Numbered from the stretch's first letter, positions 11,772 through 24,190 are shown. The stretch is 64,000 nt of DNA from Asterias rubens (GCF_902459465.1 NC_047081.1:12072849-12136848); one strand, 5' to 3'. Program-made: numbers and translations. Notes: generated from the sequence alone by a model not told the origin.

Positions 11772-12924
11772 CTTGAAAATGTTGAATAACTTGGGTATAC
11801 ACTTTTTGATTTACAACGGAACGAACACAATATGAAGTTACGTTAACTAAACGAGGAGTTCAGATCAACATTGGGGCACTTTGTACTCTTCTCGGTTTGA
11901 TTATAAAACGGTTTAACGAGGGTCAAGGGTGAAAGACTTGAAAGGTTGTCAAACTTTAGGAATATAATGCTAAAACCGTAATTACTCCAAATAATGATGA
12001 AAACATTACTCGTAAAAGAGTAATGGAGAGCTGTGTATTATTATAGTATAAAACTTTATAAGAAACGTCTCCCTCTGAAGAAACGTAGTTTTTGAGAAAG
12101 ACAATCTAAAAGCACGTGGTGCAACAACAGTGTTCCCTTTCATTACTATTTTGCAACTTCGATGACCAATTGAGTCCATTATTTTGAACTTCGATGACCA
12201 ATTGAGTCCATTATTTTGAACTTCGATGACCAATTGAGTCCATTATTTTGAACTTCGATGACCAATTGAGTCCATTATTTTGAACTTCGATGACCAATTG
12301 AGTCCATTATTTTCACAGATCTGTTTTTTATGCACATGTTGGGATTCACCAATTGAAAATACTGGTCTATGACAATTATTAAAGGTGTCCAGTGTCTTTA
12401 ATATAAAACAGAAAACATGGTAAAGATAATCTTCCCAATATCTACCGATGAGTGTTTGCTTTAGTAACGGAATTCGATTTTATGTATAAGCGGAAAACGA
12501 CAGAAGAACAGCGGGAAGTTCGTACCAAACTCAAGCCATAATAATTTAGGTTGTCTATCGTAACATTTGACAATGGTTTGACTGCGATATGCGGGTATAA
12601 ACAAATGTCTTCAAGAGGCAAAGCGGGAGAATAGAAGATTCCAATAAGAAAACATTTATTCATGGCGACATCAGTTTGACCAGCATCTTGTCGGCAATCT
12701 TATCGTTAATGACGCAGTGATTGGCTTCTCTATAATGTGTTCAAGAAATGTACTGGCACAATTAAATGACGTTATAAGACCCGACCAATGACTTGAGTTT
12801 TTAATTTCGGTCTTTGAGAAATAAGCTTTAACAACGATTAAAGTGCCGGTACTTATGGAAAGTGTCTTTGGTAAACCTTTCTAAACTTGATTCACTTTGG
12901 TTGAAACACCCACGCGGCTTGGAC
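11772..12924. other. Divergent intergenic region between the kinase and SOD-like genes
   Basis: The two genes start head to head, so both promoters should lie here. A MITE member occupies about 11978-12403; the rest shows no coding frame I can support. No clear TATA box was picked out. Confidence 0.45.
11978..12403. mobile_element. MITE (GGCACTGGACAC family) with expanded internal tandem repeat
   Basis: GAAACGTCTCCCTCTGAAG and the 3' end GGTGTCCAGTGTCTTTAA match the copies at 13068-13411 and 31481-31821. In this copy a 32-bp internal unit (AACTTCGATGACCAATTGAG and 12 more bases) is repeated five times at 12155-12314, whereas the other copies carry it once. Confidence 0.75.
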
Positions 12925-15900
12925 ATGGAGTGCATCCGGATTCGTTTTGCTTTCATCTTTGCTTGTCTTGGATTGACTTTGGGTAAGTTAGTTGCTTCTT
13001 AAATTTTTCGTCTCTAAAACCATTTTCTTTTGTCATATAAAGGGTTGTATTATTATTTGCTCGTGTTAAAGGCAGTGGACAATATTGGATATTACTCAAA
13101 ATAATTGTGAGCATAAAAACTTACTTGATAACAACAAGCAAAGGAGAACTGTTGATAGTATAACACATTGTGAGAAACGGCTCCCTCTGAAGTAGCGTAG
13201 TTTTCGAGAAAGAAGTAATTTTCCACGAGTTTGATTACGAGATCTCAGAATTAGATTTTGAGTTCCCGAAATCATACAGTGTTTTTTTTTGCCATTATTA
13301 TCTCGCAACTTCGACGACCAATTGAGTTCAAATTTTCACAAGTTGTTGCATATGTTGAGATACACCAAGCGAAAGGTCTTTGGCAATAACCAATAGTGTC
13401 CGGTGTCTTACAGAGCCTGACGTTTCGACCTTAACAGAATCTTTCTCGAAGGAAGCAACGAAAGACTCTGCTATAGGGTCGAAACGTAAGGCCAATAAGG
13501 TTTTGTTTGCATTTAAATAATAGGTCCCTTTAGTTGGTAAGTTGTTTGCAAGAACTAACTCTATTTTCTCAATTGTTAATATTGTGAGAAATTTTAAAAG
13601 ACCGAATTATGTCAGAATTACTGTTTTACATCCTCCTGTATTAGGGACTATTCATCTTTAGCCTTCAATTTTAAAATTCAATAGATTCAAAAAGTATAAC
13701 CACATAAAAAACAATAAAAAGGGCATTTCAATGCATGTGCATATCATTGGTAACATAAGCAACAATGTTCACAGATTTTTACTTTATTTATTTAGAAGTA
13801 GAGAACGATGGAGAACTTCCTGAAAATACTACATTTTTTGAGATGTTTGCAAATCCGAAATGAAATATTTGAAAACTGCAAAAACAAAATGGAGTTTGTT
13901 TTTACTACCTTTTCGTGAATTTGATCCCAGTGGACCTTAAATGGTTCAGGCTTGTTTTGTTGGCACGTGTTGGCACACACCAGTGCAGAAAACAGTATTT
14001 GACAAATGGTATTGTTGAATTGGCCGCGTGCTTTACCTTTTAATGTTCAACTAAAGGGTTTTGATACCTTTTATAGATCAAGTTTGTGGCCATGACTTGA
14101 ATCCCGACTCATTGTGATTGAAGGTGGATGTAGTATAACTTACCTGCAGATTATTTAGCTTTATTGCACGTCACGTTTAAACAAAAAAGGGAAAATCACA
14201 TAGTGATGCTTTCAGGAGAGTCGCGTAATTCCGTTGCCCATGCTTAACAAGTTTTCGTTTCCTGTGACAAACTTTATTTTCTGGACATTGTTCTACTATT
14301 ATTCTCAAAAACAACAACACCTAAGCAAGAAATGTTTTTAGGGAAGCTTTTAAGCTTAATAATCTTTATACCGTGTACTAGGTTTAACGTTAATCCGTGA
14401 AAATTGTGTTTTGTGTCCTACAAAAAATACCCCAACCCTTTGAGACAAAATAAACCAAGCGATCCTTCTTAAACAAGGCTGTTCCATCATGTACAGTTTG
14501 CCGATATTTAGTTGACTCTCAACACTGCAATTGATTAAGCCTTTTATCTAAGGAATAAAGTGTGTTCTTAAAACTACTTAAAATATCGTGTAAATACAAC
14601 CTCTTCTTTTCTGATAATGACACAAAATACATTTCCCCCCTTTAATTATTCTAAAATAATGAATATTAGCGGATATAATGCCACAATTACAATGATTATA
14701 AAGCCATCAAACTTTATGGCAATAATGTTCACAATAACCTCCATAATTATTTCAACAGTTGTGAAAGCAGCCCCCTTCCGTGATAGGATAAATGATGCTC
14801 CTAAAGAAGAGTTGAGTGACATCCTCCGCTTACTGCGTATGTCAGAGTACATCGACAAGCATGCTGCTGCTTCCGAAGAAGCCGTTAACACCGACAGTAC
14901 TCAGGCGAAAGAAGCCGGCATTGTGCCGGGTTTGGAACAGCCCAACTTGTGGGTTGAGAAGGAGTCAGGTCTGGATTCAGATCAGGCAGCTGATTTGGAG
15001 GCTGACTCTGGAGACGTCCACAGTGAGTTAAAACTACTGTTAAGAAAGCAAAAGGTGGCCGAGTTAAACGAAAAGGAAGAGTTGGTCCAAAACTTGTTTC
15101 AGAGCAGAAAGGACGTTCTGTTAGAATCTATCCAACCGCTCATGAGTTCAGAGGTGACGGTCAAACCAGATATGTATTCAGAGGCAAAGGTTAAAACAGT
15201 TATGACGTCAAAGTCAGAGGTCAAACAAGTTATGACGTCAAAGGCAGAGGTCAAACCAGTTATGACTTCAGAGGCAAAGGTTAAAACAGTTATGACGTCA
15301 AACCGAGAGGTCAAACAAGTTATGACATCAAAGGCAGAGGCCAAACAAGATTTAACGTCAGAAAAAGAGGTTGAAACAATTGATGCGTCAAAGGTAGACA
15401 ACAAACCAGTTTTATTGTCAAAGGCAGAGCCAAAACAAGTTTTAATTTCAAAGGCCGAGAATAAACCAGCGGTGATGTCAAAGGCAGAGGTCAAGCAAGT
15501 TTCATCTTTAGAGGTTGAACCAGTCGTTAGGTCAAAGATAAAGACCGTATCTCAAACCAACGAGAAGGTTGATAAACAGACAAGAAATACTAACATAGGA
15601 TCTTTGACCACGAGCAAACGTCAACCCCTTACTGAACACGAGATCTTAATGCAGTTAATCAACTTCATGGATATAGTCAACCAAGAGCTGGAGAAAACTG
15701 ATGTTACAAAAAGGATTCAAAAAGACGATTCAGCTTTAGGAAATGAAAATGAAAATGACTATCTGAAAGAGGATGTTGAAAAAGTGATCCAATCGAGTAG
15801 GGAAGCTCCAGAAGAAATGATCCAATCGAGTAGGGTAGCTCCAGAAGAAGTGATCCAAGCGAGTAGGGAAGCTCCAGAAGAAGTGATTCAATCGAGTAGG

Positions 15901-18900
15901 GAAGCTCCAGAAGAAGTGATTCAATCGAGTAGGGAATCTCCAGAAGAAGTGATTCAATCGAGTAGGGTAGCTCCAGAAGAAGTGATTCAATCGAGTAGGG
16001 AATCTCCAGAAGAAGTGATTCAATCGAGTAGGGAATCTCCAGAAGAAGTGATCCAAGCGAGTGGGGAAGCTCCAGAAGAAGTGATTCAATCGAGTAGGGA
16101 AGCTCCAGAAGAAGTGATTCAATCGAGTAGGGAATCTCCAGAAGAAGTGATTCAATCGAGTAGGGAAGCTCCAGAAGAAGTGATTCAATCGAGTAGGGAA
16201 GCTCCAGAAGAAGTGATCCAATCGAGTAGGGAAGCTCCAGAAGAAGTGATCCAATCGAGTAGGGAAGCTCCAGAGGAAGTGATCCAATCGAGTAGGGAAG
16301 CTCCAGAGGAAGTGATTCAATCGAGTAGGGAAGCTCCAGAAGAAGTGATCCAAGCGAGTGGGGAAGCTCCAGAAGAAGTGATTCAATCGAGTAGGGAATC
16401 TCCAGAAGAAGTGATCCAAGCGAGTAGGGAAGCTCCAGAAGAAGTGATTCAATCGAGTAGGGAATCTCCAGAAGAAGTGATTCAATCGAGTAGGGAAGCT
16501 CCAGAAGAAGTGATCCAAGCGAGTAGGGAAGCTCCAGAAGAAGTGATCCAATCGAGTAGGGAATCTCCAGAAGAAGTGATTCAATCGAGTAGGGAATCTC
16601 CAGAAGAAGTGATTCAATCGAGTAGGGAATCTCCAGAAGAAGTGATTCAATCGAGTAGGGAATCTCCAGAAGAAGTGATTCAATCGAGTAGGGAATCTCC
16701 AGAAGAAGTGATCCAAGCGAGTAGGGAAGCTCCAGAAGAAGTGATTCAATCGAGTAGGGAAGCTCCAGAAGAAGTGATTCAATCGAGTAGGGAATCTCCG
16801 GAAGAAGTGATCCAATCGAGTAGGGAAGCTCCAGAAGAAGTGATCCAATCGAGTAGGGAAGCTCCAGAAGAAGTGATTCAATCGAGTAGGGAATCTCCAG
16901 AAGAAATGATCCAATCGAGTAGGGAAGCTCCAGAAGAAGTGATCCAAGCGAGTAGGGAAGCTCCAGAAGAAGTGATCCAATCGAGTAGGGAATCTCCAGA
17001 AGAAGTGATTCAATCGAGTAGGGAAGCTCCAGAAGAAATGATCCAAGCGAGTAGGGAAGCTCCAGAAGAAGTGATCCAAGCGAGTAGGGAAGCTCCAGAA
17101 GAAGTGATCCAATCGAGTAGGGAATCTCCAGAAGAAGTGATTCAATCGAGTAGGGAAGCTCCAGAAGAAATGATCCAATCGAGTAGGGAAGCTCCAGAAG
17201 AAGAAATTCAATCGAGTAGGGAATCTCCAGAAGAAGTGATCCAATCGAGTAGGGAATCTCCAGAAGAAATGATCCAATCGAGTAGGGAAGCTCCAGAAGA
17301 AATGATCCAATCGAGTAGGGAAGCTCCAGAAGAAATGATCCAATCGAGTAGGGAAGCTCCAGAAGAAGTGATCCAAGCGAGTAGGGAATCTCCAGAAGAA
17401 GTGATTCAATCGAGTAGGGAATCTCCAGAAGAAGTGATTCAATCGAGTAGGGAAGCTCCAGAAGAAATGATCCAATCGAGTAGGGAAGCTCCAGAAGAAG
17501 TGATTCAATCGAGTAGGGAATCTCCAGAAGAAGTGATCCAATCGAGTAGGGAATCTCCAGAAGAAGTGACCCAAGCGAGTGGGGAAGCTCCGGAAAAAGT
17601 GATCCAATCGAGTGGGGAAGCCCCAGGGGAAGTCGTTCTTGAAGTTTCGAATGTACAGGTCAGAGTAGATTCGATTGTTGGGAATAAAATCGTTCCAAGT
17701 GAAAAGGAACATGAATATCTGAAGGAGAAAGCTACTGAATTTAAAGAAAATTTAACTGCAGAGTTGGATGAGATCATTGCTGGATCAAAGACAGGATCTG
17801 AGAAGAGTTCCGTCATGGACATTATTCTCAATAAGAAGGTGCAGGACTTTGAAACTACCGATGAGGGCGTCAGTGAAAAGGTGAGTGGTATGATCCAGCA
17901 GTTTAATGGCCCTTTTCGAAACCACGGCTTCGGCTTGGGATTTGGGTTCAGGGTCCATTCTCTCGTCTGAAGCCTTGAGCGCGTATACGTAAAACTTGAT
18001 TAATATTGTCAAAACACGGCCGCGTGGCCAGGCTAGCCTGAGCCGAATCCAAAACCGTGTTTTCGAAAAGGGCCTGCAGTGTACCACCGACATCAGACAA
18101 ATGAATCAGAAACATTAAGTAAACTAAATAAGGTAATCAACAATTTAGGTTGTTCTTTATATTATTTTCTTTTTACAGGAGACTAGCCAGAATGCTCATG
18201 TTGAGGACTATGAATATGCAAGGTGCAATCTCCAATCAAACAACTTTCTCTTCACGTCATTGGCCGCCAAGAATCACGTGACAGGCCAAATTGTACTCAA
18301 GCAACGGGTGAGCCGATCCAGAACCTGAATCATAAATTGAGAGATTTTTAATAAAACTTTAAACAAAGATTTGGAAATAGAATTTGTTTTCTTTCAAACA
18401 TAAGAGTATATGCTTATGAACAATAAAACTATTTTTTTGTAATCACGATTTATATGTTTAAAAAATATATAAAGTTGTTTGGGGGGGCTGACTCCGCCTA
18501 CCCCTTTTGTGACGTCAATCGAGGCAGACTTTGCCTGCAATGCGTATAGTAAACACACGTGCAAAGTATATGTACGTCCAAGTCGTGAGTTGGTACATTT
18601 CAAAAAGTGTTTTTCTGCATTCAGCAGCAATGCACCTGGTCGGCATTACCGGGAAAAAACAATTTGTTTGTTTTTTGAAACGTACAAACTCACGACTTGG
18701 TCCGTACATGTACTTTGCAATTGTGTTTACTCTACGCATTACAGGCAAAGTCTGCCTCGATTGACGTCACGAACAGCACCCTCTCGGGTCGGGGTCTACT
18801 CTTAAATGTGTAAATAACATAAGAACTTATTCACATTCCACTCATCAAAACACATATGTTAGTGACAAAAGCTTTATTTTGAAAAAATACCACTTCCAGG

Positions 18901-20751
18901 TGACTTTAATTGCTTGTTGAAATTGGTTGGACTTATTGAGTTTGATGACACGAAATAGGACTGAACAACGTTGAATTTAAACTGGACGTCGCCATGTTGG
19001 GACATTATCAAAGACTCACAAGGGTCACATGTTTACATCATGCATATTCATTCATGTTTACATCATGCATATTCAACAAGTATCTCCAACTTAATACTTG
19101 TTTGCAAATAATTATAAAGAACAACCCTGAAATAATTTTGTTATTTTGTTTCATACAGAAATCAGGCGGTGAGATGGAAATTAAGGCCAGTTTTTACGGA
19201 CTGGACGTGAGTGGAGCGGTTGAGCATAAACTGGACGTGCACGAGTTTGGAGACCTAAGCTACGGCTGTGACTCGGCCGGGCAAAGCTTCAGAAACACCG
19301 GTGCAGCTAATTCCAAAACACGCCCCGTCGGGTAAGTTGATAAACTTTAAATGATGTAGACCTACCATTGGTGTAACATTTCCAACAACCCGAATAACTG
19401 ATACCCAACATTGTATTCCTGATCTACTTTCTATTAAAGATAGACAGTTCTGTTCAGAACTGAGAAGTCTCCCAAACTCCAAAAACCTACTCCCCGGTAA
19501 TATAGCGAGACAAGTTATGAAAAGATGATTGTCTACCCGGCAAATAGATTATACATACATGCGGTGTTACCACAAATCAAATTGTGACCTCGCCATGCAA
19601 TGTGTAAAGTTCATTATCCTTTATTTAAATGATGTTATTAAGACTGACCTTTCATATAATTTTCCAAGCAGTGAGCCCGAGGTTGGACTTGGACTTGTTC
19701 GACGGGACGAGGTTGGTAGTGTGCAGGTAGGCTGGACCAGCCACTCCTCGCTAGGCCTCATGGGTACAGACTCCATTGTTGGCAGGGCCATTGTGGTAAG
19801 TCTTTCCTTATGTTTTCTTTTTTACAAAATTGATATAATTATGTAATAATATTGTTGTCATTCATGTACAATTTTTTTGTCCTGAGTGCCTCCATGGATT
19901 GAATAAATAAATAATTCAAATCACACATTCGTTTCGTGCACTAACTTCATTCCTCATAATGCATGTGACATGTAAAGAATTATTAGCATTTCGAGGCACC
20001 TTTTTCGTTCATTAATTTGTGTTCCAACACACAAAGAATAATTGATATTATAATAATAAGAAAACGTAAGAACATTGTGTTAGGATGGAGGTGAGAATCC
20101 AAGAAGCATCATCTTGTCAAATAGAGGCCCACTCAAACAAGAACAAAACAAAGAACAATTCAGCAATATGAAAACATTTTAACAAATAAATTACAACTTT
20201 GTGGAGGAAATGGTCTGAAGACACCCAATGCCGTTTCTCCATTGTCACTACCTCAACTGTGTTACTAGCAGGGCGCCCTCATACAGTTCTTAATCCGAGT
20301 CATATCATAAAACGTGTACTTTTTGTTTGACACTGTCAGATTAAGGCAATGTTTTTATTTTTTGCCATTTCACGAATCAAGAACTCTTTCAAAACAACCT
20401 GATGGGATCAAATACATTGTTAGTTTGTTTGCAGTTTCAATTCTAGCTTGTCTTGAATAGTAAACCGGATAAGACTTTTTGGCTTTTTTTCTTTTTATGA
20501 TTTTGATCGATAGTTCTACAAATTTACCTTGTATTTTTTCCCCGTCTTGTTTTGTTGAGATAAAATAAATAATAACATTGACAAAGATTTTTACATTCCA
20601 TTGATTAAAAATCCACGATTAATTGTATACTATCATTTATTTACAGATTCATGGAGCTACTCAATCAGGTCAAAGTTCAGAGGGCACATACGGTACCCGA
20701 CTAGCTTGCTGTACTATAGCAAGGTCATCCGATGCAACGCCATGGGTTTAG
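12925..20751 (+). CDS. Secreted repeat protein with degenerate extracellular SOD-like domain (6 exons)
   Basis: Exons 12925-12982, 14759-17880, 18179-18307, 19159-19331, 19672-19795 and 20647-20751 join in phase to 3711 nt (1236 residues plus stop). Exon 1 encodes a signal peptide; with the start of exon 2 it gives a cleavage site VVKA|APFRD near residue 23. This start was preferred to the in-frame ATG at 14617, which lies in the intron upstream of a clean TTTCAACAG acceptor. Then: acidic linker; about thirteen 10-residue repeats like VKQVMTSKAE (residues 150-277); 56 repeats of 11 residues like PEEVIQSSREA (362-977); and a Cu/Zn-SOD-like domain in exons 3-6 with VHEFGDLSYGC, DSIVGRAIVIH and GTRLACC. 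Two copper histidines are replaced and the zinc ligands are missing, so dismutase activity is unlikely. The disulfide cysteines and late arginine remain. Role unknown; an extracellular structural or binding protein is my inference. Confidence 0.85.
13068..13411. mobile_element. MITE (GGCACTGGACAC family), intron 1 of the SOD-like gene
   Basis: It begins AAAGGCAGTGGACAATATTG, contains GAAACGGCTCCCTCTGAAGT, and ends ACCAATAGTGTCCGGTGTCT, giving terminal inverted repeats of about 20 bp. No coding content. Confidence 0.85.
13417..13497. repeat. Small palindromic repeat (GACGTTTCGACC family)
   Basis: GACGTTTCGACCTTAACAGA near the left end and GGGTCGAAACGTAAGGCC near the right end form an inverted repeat around TTTCTCGAAGG. 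A fragment of the same family lies at 3585-3635. Confidence 0.6.
14160..14450. repeat. Dispersed repeat (TTTTCAGGAGAGTCGCGTA family)
   Basis: It shares TTCAGGAGAGTCGCGTA, TTCTCAAAAAC, AGGGAAGCTTT and GTCCTACAAAAA-type words in the same order as the sequence inside both giant elements (39080-39400 and 58400-58715). The copies differ at many positions, so this family is older than the giant elements. Confidence 0.6.
15142..15530 (+). repeat. Coding 30-bp (10-residue) degenerate tandem repeats
   Basis: Within exon 2 of the SOD-like gene, units such as VKTVMTSKSE, VKQVMTSKAE and NKPVLLSKAE repeat about 13 times with growing divergence toward the 3' end. They are distinct from, and older looking than, the 33-bp repeats that follow. 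Confidence 0.85.
15784..17631 (+). repeat. Coding 33-bp (11-residue) tandem repeat, 56 units
   Basis: Every unit encodes a version of VIQSSREAPEE; variants alternate Ala/Ser before Pro (REAP or RESP), SS/AS, V/M and occasional GEAP. Counting from GTG at 15784 to GTG at 17599 gives exactly 55 periods of 33 bp with no indel. Silent variation is also low (GTGATC or GTGATT), which points to recent homogenisation or expansion. Confidence 0.97.
18508..18772. mobile_element. Foldback MITE with ~100-bp arms, intron 3 of the SOD-like gene
   Basis: GTGACGTCAATCGAGGCAGA ... CCAAGTCGTGAGTTGGTAC on the left is inverted on the right, ending TCTGCCTCGATTGACGTCAC. The arms are about 90% alike and separated by about 50 bp. 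Open frames of 77-108 codons on both strands are a by-product of the palindrome. Confidence 0.85.
19027..19076. repeat. Two-copy direct repeat in intron 3 of the SOD-like gene
   Basis: CATGTTTACATCATGCATAT TCA occurs twice in tandem. Short and without further context. Confidence 0.7.
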
Positions 20752-21214
20752 TATCCAAACGTCTGGCGTATTATCAGATTTACAAGAAGGCAACAGTATT
20801 ATTGATGACCTAGGGCCTTGCCACATGAGGCAACTTTTACTCAAGGCAACTTGGAGGCAACCAACTACAAGGCATGATACACGATCATTTTTGTAGCACA
20901 GTTTTTTTAAACAACAAGCAAAACGTGCTAAGATTGAGTTGTGAATGGATTCTCTTTATTGGGATTGCCTGGAACTGGTTGCCTGTAAATTGCCTCGTGT
21001 CACATGACCCTTATGATTGTAGAACAATTACGTATTGTTATATATTGGTGCTTATTTCTGCAACAGCATTGAGAGCGTTGTTAGCTATTTGTACTGCAAT
21101 TCAGCCTTTGGATGGTATAGTCTCTGTTCAAGTCTTCAAACGATTGTTTGATCCCCCAAACTCTAGTGGGCACACATGGTGCTCGGCTAGACTGCACATC
21201 GGGTGGCTGCGTTT

Positions 21215-21470
21215 GTACTGAAAATGGCGTCCAGCAACCACGTGACCAAAGGAAACTTTCGCTGGCCAAATTTCATAAAGCCTGCAAGCACAAAAACGTG
21301 CTTAGCATAGACTAGTAACGCTTAGCAGAAACAGGTTAACAGCCAAAATTACATTAAGTTTGCATTGTTGTGACTGGTTTCCTCGTTCAATTTTTGCTAA
21401 GCAAAGAAGTTTGTCAAGCAGTAAAGGCCTATTTTCTGCTTGAAACAGCTTTTTGAAATTGGTTCCATGT
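21215..21470. repeat. MITE-like repeat (TTTCATAAAGC / GCTTTTTGAAATTGG family)
   Basis: AAATTTCATAAAGCCTGCAA (about 21267) and CAGCTTTTTGAAATTGG (about 21446) are inverted ends around CTTAGCA-rich sequence, as in the element at 7045-7672. Just upstream, at 21222-21247, CGTCCAGCAACCACGTGACC is inverted relative to the sequence near 24150. Confidence 0.55.
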
Positions 21471-21781
21471 CGCAACTCTCTCAACAAACACCTCTGTCCA
21501 CTCTGTTCAAACATTCTGTCCACACAGCTCTGTCCACTCTAAGATCCTTCGCATATTATACACGTCATAAAGTACGTCCGGTCATTGACCAATATCCGAT
21601 CAAGGCGCCTACACAGAAGAAAACATTATACATTATGTATTATATTGTAAGCAGAAAATGAACAAACAAAAACGCGGCTTTGTTATGGTAGGATGGACGC
21701 CCGATTCGGACATGCCCCCCTCCCCCCTGAAATAATCTGTATTCTGTACTCTCATGTTTCTTAACTTGGGGTTATAAAAAA

Positions 21782-21963
21782 TAGACCTTTATCATGGAGT
21801 AGCCATCTTGAATTGTTCCCATTGATATCAATGTAACCAAACCGAGGCTGGAAGAACAAAATAGTCTGGTTCCTATTTTCAGAATAAGTATTATAATTCA
21901 TTATTGTTATTTTACGAGAGGAACATGACCAAGATAAAGGCATCATGACAAAGGTCTATAGTA
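21782..21963. repeat. Small MITE with ATAGACCTTT termini
   Basis: ATAGACCTTTATCATGGAGT at the left and CATCATGACAAAGGTCTATA at the right form imperfect inverted ends of about 18 bp. A solo end (TTATAGACCTTTCATCA) occurs near 22395. Confidence 0.6.
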
Positions 21964-23880
21964 TCAGTAGAATATCTGTACTTATTTACAACCCCGATAT
22001 GTGTGAGACATAAAATAATTTAGGTTTTGTGGAGAGAAGACTGCGTGGGCTCAATTTATTTTAATTAAGAAAAAGAAAGAAAGATAAGAAAGCCACAAAT
22101 GAAAAGGAACATACAAGAAATAAAGGCTAAACTCTTAATCCTTCTTTCATTGAAGCTTAACAATCCATTTTTATGGACTCACACCTCCGTAGTCCTTTAA
22201 GGTCCGAGTTTCAGAGCATTATGTAGCAATTAATACTCTCTAATTATTTTTTCTTTTAATTTGATGAACTGTTAATGATTAAGCTAAACGCATAATCATG
22301 AAAATCAATCAATGTGGAGGCATTGACAGATTAAGTGGCCATTCACTTGCAAAAGGAAGGCCACCCAGCACCCACCCCCCCCCCGCTCGCTGGTTATAGA
22401 CCTTTCATCAGTGTATTTGTAAAAAGGAGTGAGATTTATATAAGATAAGTTCATCATATACAATTTCTTTCGTTAGTCACGAAATAAAACACAGAATGCC
22501 GTTAAGGATAGTATCACGATGGGTGATCACGATTTTTATGAAAAGGAGTGATTAAAAACTCAGAAAAACTATGTTTTTTTCCAGTTATTTGTTTAATAAA
22601 GGAAATGGCATTTTTTACTGGAGCAATACTCTAGGGGGTTGTACTGTGGTGCTGGTGTGAAATAATCATAATTGCCAATCTACGAAATTGTTTTATAGGT
22701 GCAGTTTAAGTTTTGTTTAATTCATCAATAATTAATATCAGATATGATAAAAAGAACATAAACAATAGCTGATCCAAATTCTATTGTTTCACACCAATGT
22801 GAGTCTCCCCGGAGCAGCCCTCTCGAGATGGTTGAGAGAGAGAGTTAAACGACTTGTCCACAAGTCTAATGTTGGTCTTGAATGCAAAGTCAAACAAGAG
22901 GAGGTCCTCGGTTTGTATGATATGAGATCTTCCCTTGTGTCTTTATCGTGCTCTTGGAACATCATGAATATTTGGAGGATTTTAGGTGGGGGAGGGGGGG
23001 GGGAGGGGACTCATGAACGAGTGGAAGATAGTGTGCTTTAAGTATGATAACAGTGGTGGACGGTGGGACACCCTGCGTCTATCGGTCATGATGTAAAACA
23101 ATCTGAACTGCTTGCTAATTTAAGTATTTAGTTTTAAATGTGTATGCGTGCTCACACAAACAGAATTAACTGTTCTTTACTGAGAAATCTATAGTGATGA
23201 GAAATCTATGATGTACAAGGCTAGATAGAGCCATGAAGACATATATATAGCCGTCCAGACATGGACAGTAAAAAGAGAGAGAGAGGTTTGTAATATAAGA
23301 AGCTCGTGGGACAGTGACTGGAACCAACCAATTACCCGATTGCCTATTGTGTTACTTTTAGCAAAACAGGTGCCATTCCATTATCACCAGGTGTTTCTGG
23401 CGGCTGCGGATGGTTGCCGTTATCGCTAATGTTTCATAATCGATCATATTAAAGATGAATTGTCATTGCAGTTTTCTGTATTTGGTTGCTTCTGTTTGTT
23501 AAGCCATTATATAAAGGGGCTCACCGTCAAATTATTTGACTAAGAGATTATAATCTACGGAATAATAGGCCTACGTTATTTTCAAGTGACTGGCTATTTT
23601 AGTTTCTCTCTCGTTGGAAAATGGGGTTTCCTTTTAACAACCATTTTTTCATTTTGATGACGTCATCTTCAGAAATTTACCTCAATTCAGATGGCTCTTT
23701 GGAGCTCCATATACTGATATAGCACGAGAGCATGAAGTGGCTATTCGCTACTACCAAAACGATTACAATGTCTGTCTGAGTTCTCATGCATTATTTACGA
23801 TTTGCTGAATTTTCCTTTTCTACGATATTTTGGTTCTAAAAAAATATATTATTTGGTATAAGAACCCAGAAAGACATCTT

Positions 23881-23921
23881 TTTCAAAGCTACCGTAAACA
23901 GATATTACGGTAGCTTTGAAA
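23881..23921. repeat. Perfect 17-bp stem hairpin
   Basis: TTTCAAAGCTACCGTAA, a 7-base loop ACAGATA, then TTACGGTAGCTTTGAAA. It is intergenic and no flanking gene is visible; a structured RNA or a small foldback remnant are both possible. Confidence 0.65.
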
Positions 23922-24049
23922 CATGCACATGTGTGTTGTTGCTTTAAACTCCGTACCTTTAACTTCTATAAATAGAATAGAGAGTACATTGACTTACAAT
24001 GAATAGTACATGACTGACGTGTAGGTATGGTTTGGAGCTTCTGTCACAT

Positions 24050-24190
24050 GATGTACACGTCACCACCACAACCCTGAACCAGAGTTGCAACCCTGACCCA
24101 GAGTTGTGTAGTCAGAGAGTTGTGACGTGGAGGGATCAGTTTTTCATGGTCGTGTGGTTGCTGGACGCCATTTTCCTACATCCGAGTGTA
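24050..24190. repeat. Repeat with CCTGA(A/C)CCAGAGTTG units and inverted MITE end
   Basis: CCCTGAACCAGAGTTGCAA and CCCTGACCCAGAGTTGTG are adjacent near-copies flanked by CACGTCACCACCACAAC and an inverted GTTGTGACGTGG. GTGGTTGCTGGACGCCATTTT next to it matches, in inverse, the sequence at 21222-21247. Confidence 0.5.

Noticed and set aside
14617..14758. In-frame ATG and hydrophobic stretch upstream of the SOD-like gene's exon 2
   Set aside because: The sequence is AT-rich intron ending in a good acceptor (ATTTCAACAG). Joining to the exon at 12925-12982 gives a proper signal peptide in matching phase.
15736..17712. 658-codon antisense open frame across the 33-bp repeats
   Set aside because: The 33-bp unit has no stop in this frame, so the frame stays open for any copy number. 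The sense frame has a signal peptide, splice sites and a conserved 3' domain.
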